From positions 1-8,174 of the forward strand of contig JBNLET010000166.1 in NCBI GenBank assembly GCA_050305135.1: a stretch of 8,174 nt of DNA, given 5' to 3'. A program made the translations under genes and the position numbers. How positions within the stretch are numbered: the stretch's first letter is position 1; each line of letters starts with the position of its first letter. Source of the stretch: Cognatazoarcus sp050305135 (GTDB taxonomy: Bacteria > Pseudomonadota > Gammaproteobacteria > Burkholderiales > Rhodocyclaceae). Positions 6,376 to 8,174 of this stretch are shown here, piece by piece. Below the pieces are notes generated by a model that made no database searches, was not told the DNA's origin, and worked only from the letters and a program-made list of their open reading frames with translations.

Positions 6376-8174
6376 ATGCAGACCGCCGCGCTGGCCACCC
6401 GCGAGCCGCCGGCTGCGCGCCGGCCGACGACCCGCCCACCGCTGCGCGCGCTGCCGCGCCTGCGCGTCGGCCGCAACGGCGACGAAGTCGAGCGGCACGC
6501 GGACCGGGTCGCCGCGCGGGCGATCGGCGCCGGCCTCGCGCCCGGCGCAGCGCCGGCCCAGGCGCCCGCCACCGCGGCGCCGGTGCGCCAGGCGCTGTCG
6601 CAGACCCCGCGCGACAGTGCGGCCGGCAGTGACGAAGCGGTGACGAGCGAGGCACTGGAAGAGCGCCTGCTGAGCCTGGTCGACAGCGGCGCGCCGCTGC
6701 CCGGCGCGACGCGCGCCGACATGGAGGCCCGCTTCGGGCTCGACTTCGGCGCGGTGCGCATCCACACCGATGGCGAGGCGGCGCAACTGGCCGGCGCGGT
6801 GGACGCCCACGCCTTCGCGCTCGGCGAACACCTGGTCTTCGACCACGGCCGCTTCGCGCCCGAGGCGCCGGCCGGACGCTTCCTGCTCGCCCACGAGCTG
6901 GCCCACGTGGCGCAGCAGCGCGCCACCGGTGCTGCGCCGCAACCGCTGCGGCGCGGCTTCTGGAGCGACCTCTACGACTCGGCGGCCGAGCGGCTGGGCG
7001 ACATCGCCGAATGGGGCCTCGAGCAGGTGCGCGACTTCGGCTGGCAACTGGTGCGCTCGATCTCGCCGGAGCTGGAGCGCACGCTGCGCTCCATCATCGA
7101 CGAGGGCGTCGTGTCGTGGCTCGGCCGCCAGGTGGCGCGCGCCTGGGACGCCTACATCGCGACGCTGAAGGCACTGGTGCCGTTCGAGGGACCGCGCCAA
7201 TTGATCGACCTGTTCGCCGGCATGGTCGAGCGCGCCGCGGCGATTCTAGCGGCGCTGGCCGCCGGCGACTGCGGCCCGCTGATGGCGGCGATCGGCGAAA
7301 TGAAGAGCTTCGTCGTCGACACCGTCGGCGTGGCCTGGGACCGGCTGACCGAGTTCCTGCGCCCGATCGGCGAGTTCTTCGGCGAGCTGTGGGCCAACTT
7401 CGGCGCGCCGGCCGTGCAGTGGCTGCAGGATTTCGGCGGCGCGGTGTGGCAGGGCATCCAGGACCTGGGCGCCCGGCTGTGGGAATGGGTGCGGCCGGTG
7501 CGCGAAGCCGCCGAACGGGTCTGGAACTGGTTTTCCGAGAGCTTGTTCGGCCCCGCCGACAGCGCGTCCGGCGCCAGCCAGGGCGGCGTGGTCGGCTGGA
7601 TCAGCGCCAAGGCCGGCGAGGCCTTCGACTGGGTGCGCGAGCAGACCCGGCCGGTGTGGCAGCCGGTGGCCGAATTTGCCGGCCGGGTGGCCGAGCTGAT
7701 CCCGCCGGCCTTCGTGCGCGAGATGGGCGAGCGCGCGCAGCAATTGTCGGCCGATCTCTCCGCCGCCGACGAAGGCATGGACGGCGGCGAAGGCGTGCCG
7801 GAGCAGCGCGATACGCTGGCCGCGATGCTGCCCTCGGTACAGGGCGTCATCGCCTCGGTCCGCGCGATCATCGCCGGCGCCGGCGAGTGGCTGTCGGCCC
7901 GCGTCGGCGCGCTGGCCGCGGCGGTCGCGGCGCTGATCGGCCGGCTCGGCGCCAGCACGCTGCTGTCCTGGCTCGGCGCGGCGCTCGGCTGGCTGGCGGA
8001 GCTGGTCGACACGCTGGCCGAATGGGCGCGCGACAAGGTCGCGGCGCTGTTCTCGCTGCTGCTCGGCGCCTTCGATGCGCTGACGCCGTTCTTCGAGCTG
8101 GTGCTGGCGGCGGTCAGGAAGCTCGTGACGATCTACGGCGACCTGCTGCAGTTGCCAGCGCTGATCCTGAACTC
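6376..8174 (+). CDS. DUF4157 protein with long Trp-rich helical, tape-measure-like region (3' end outside window)
   Basis: The frame is open from ATG 6376 to the window edge (599 codons), and the upstream in-frame stop is at 6301-6303. GAGG lies only two bases before the ATG, so initiation may be weak. Residues 29-50 carry the segment that precedes DUF4157, with the usual EREAD altered to ERHAD. Residues 108-181 are the DUF4157 core, ending HELAHVAQQ (HExxH 173-177). It aligns without gaps to the other two cores, with about half of positions identical to the metzincin protein. From about 190 the sequence is predicted helical. There are 16 Trp between 196 and 428, many spaced 9-11 residues apart (339, 349, 358, 369; 408, 419, 428). 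Residues 490-545 and 555-580 are hydrophobic helices broken by few charges. This resembles phage tail tape-measure or pore-forming proteins and differs from the two short paralogues. It could be the length ruler of the particle, a membrane-active effector or a scaffold. The C-terminal function cannot be judged because the gene is cut. Confidence 0.85.
   Translation, partial: MQTAALATREPPAARRPTTRPPLRALPRLRVGRNGDEVERHADRVAARAIGAGLAPGAAPAQAPATAAPVRQALSQTPRDSAAGSDEAVTSEALEERLLSLVDSGAPLPGATRADMEARFGLDFGAVRIHTDGEAAQLAGAVDAHAFALGEHLVFDHGRFAPEAPAGRFLLAHELAHVAQQRATGAAPQPLRRGFWSDLYDSAAERLGDIAEWGLEQVRDFGWQLVRSISPELERTLRSIIDEGVVSWLGRQVARAWDAYIATLKALVPFEGPRQLIDLFAGMVERAAAILAALAAGDCGPLMAAIGEMKSFVVDTVGVAWDRLTEFLRPIGEFFGELWANFGAPAVQWLQDFGGAVWQGIQDLGARLWEWVRPVREAAERVWNWFSESLFGPADSASGASQGGVVGWISAKAGEAFDWVREQTRPVWQPVAEFAGRVAELIPPAFVREMGERAQQLSADLSAADEGMDGGEGVPEQRDTLAAMLPSVQGVIASVRAIIAGAGEWLSARVGALAAAVAALIGRLGASTLLSWLGAALGWLAELVDTLAEWARDKVAALFSLLLGAFDALTPFFELVLAAVRKLVTIYGDLLQLPALILN

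Noticed and set aside
4718..6655. A 645-codon - strand open frame across two DUF4157 genes
   Set aside because: It crosses gene boundaries, is antisense to well-supported domains, and its translation has no recognisable motif.
7152..8036. A 294-codon - strand frame rich in Ser, Ala and Pro
   Set aside because: It is a shadow of the long + strand DUF4157 gene. The + frame shows the periodic Trp pattern, while the - frame is low complexity.

Overview
The window is very GC-rich DNA with strongly G/C-biased third codon positions. It is packed almost end to end with protein-coding sequence, all on the + strand, and the gene gaps range from an overlap to about 80 bases. The composition and gene types fit a high-GC bacterium, most likely a Pseudomonadota. 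This is inferred from style, since no phylogenetic marker is present. No RNA gene, insertion sequence, CRISPR array or terminator was seen. No stretch over 300 bases lacks a gene.

Layout: (1) bases 1-609 hold the 3' part of an unrecognised gene running in from the left. (2) Bases 606-3767 encode a 1053-residue protein with a DUF6519-type N-terminus and a C-terminal half that reads as a right-handed beta-helix. It overlaps the previous stop by ATGA. (3) Bases 3777-5198 encode a 473-residue protein with an acidic 13-residue repeat tract, a DUF4157 (eCIS core) domain, a second zincin-like HExxH domain and a C-terminal IPT/TIG domain. (4) Bases 5240-6295 encode a 351-residue protein with a DUF4157 domain followed by a metzincin-like protease domain (HExxHxxGxxD plus a downstream Met). 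(5) Bases 6376 to the right edge encode a third DUF4157 protein, at least 599 residues and cut by the window. It continues into a long Trp-rich, helical, tape-measure-like region.

The combination of DUF6519 and serial DUF4157 proteins is typical of loci for extracellular contractile injection systems (eCIS) or related phage-tail-like particles. No sheath, tube or baseplate gene is visible here, so this assignment rests on accessory families only. The working model is one operon: a beta-helix accessory or surface protein, then three DUF4157 proteins that share a 74-residue ungapped core but carry different C-terminal modules. Two of those modules are candidate metalloprotease payloads, and the third is a candidate tape-measure or pore-type protein. 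The most notable aspect is the modular DUF4157 cassette: one conserved domain joined to three unrelated C-termini, two of which have their own second HExxH site.
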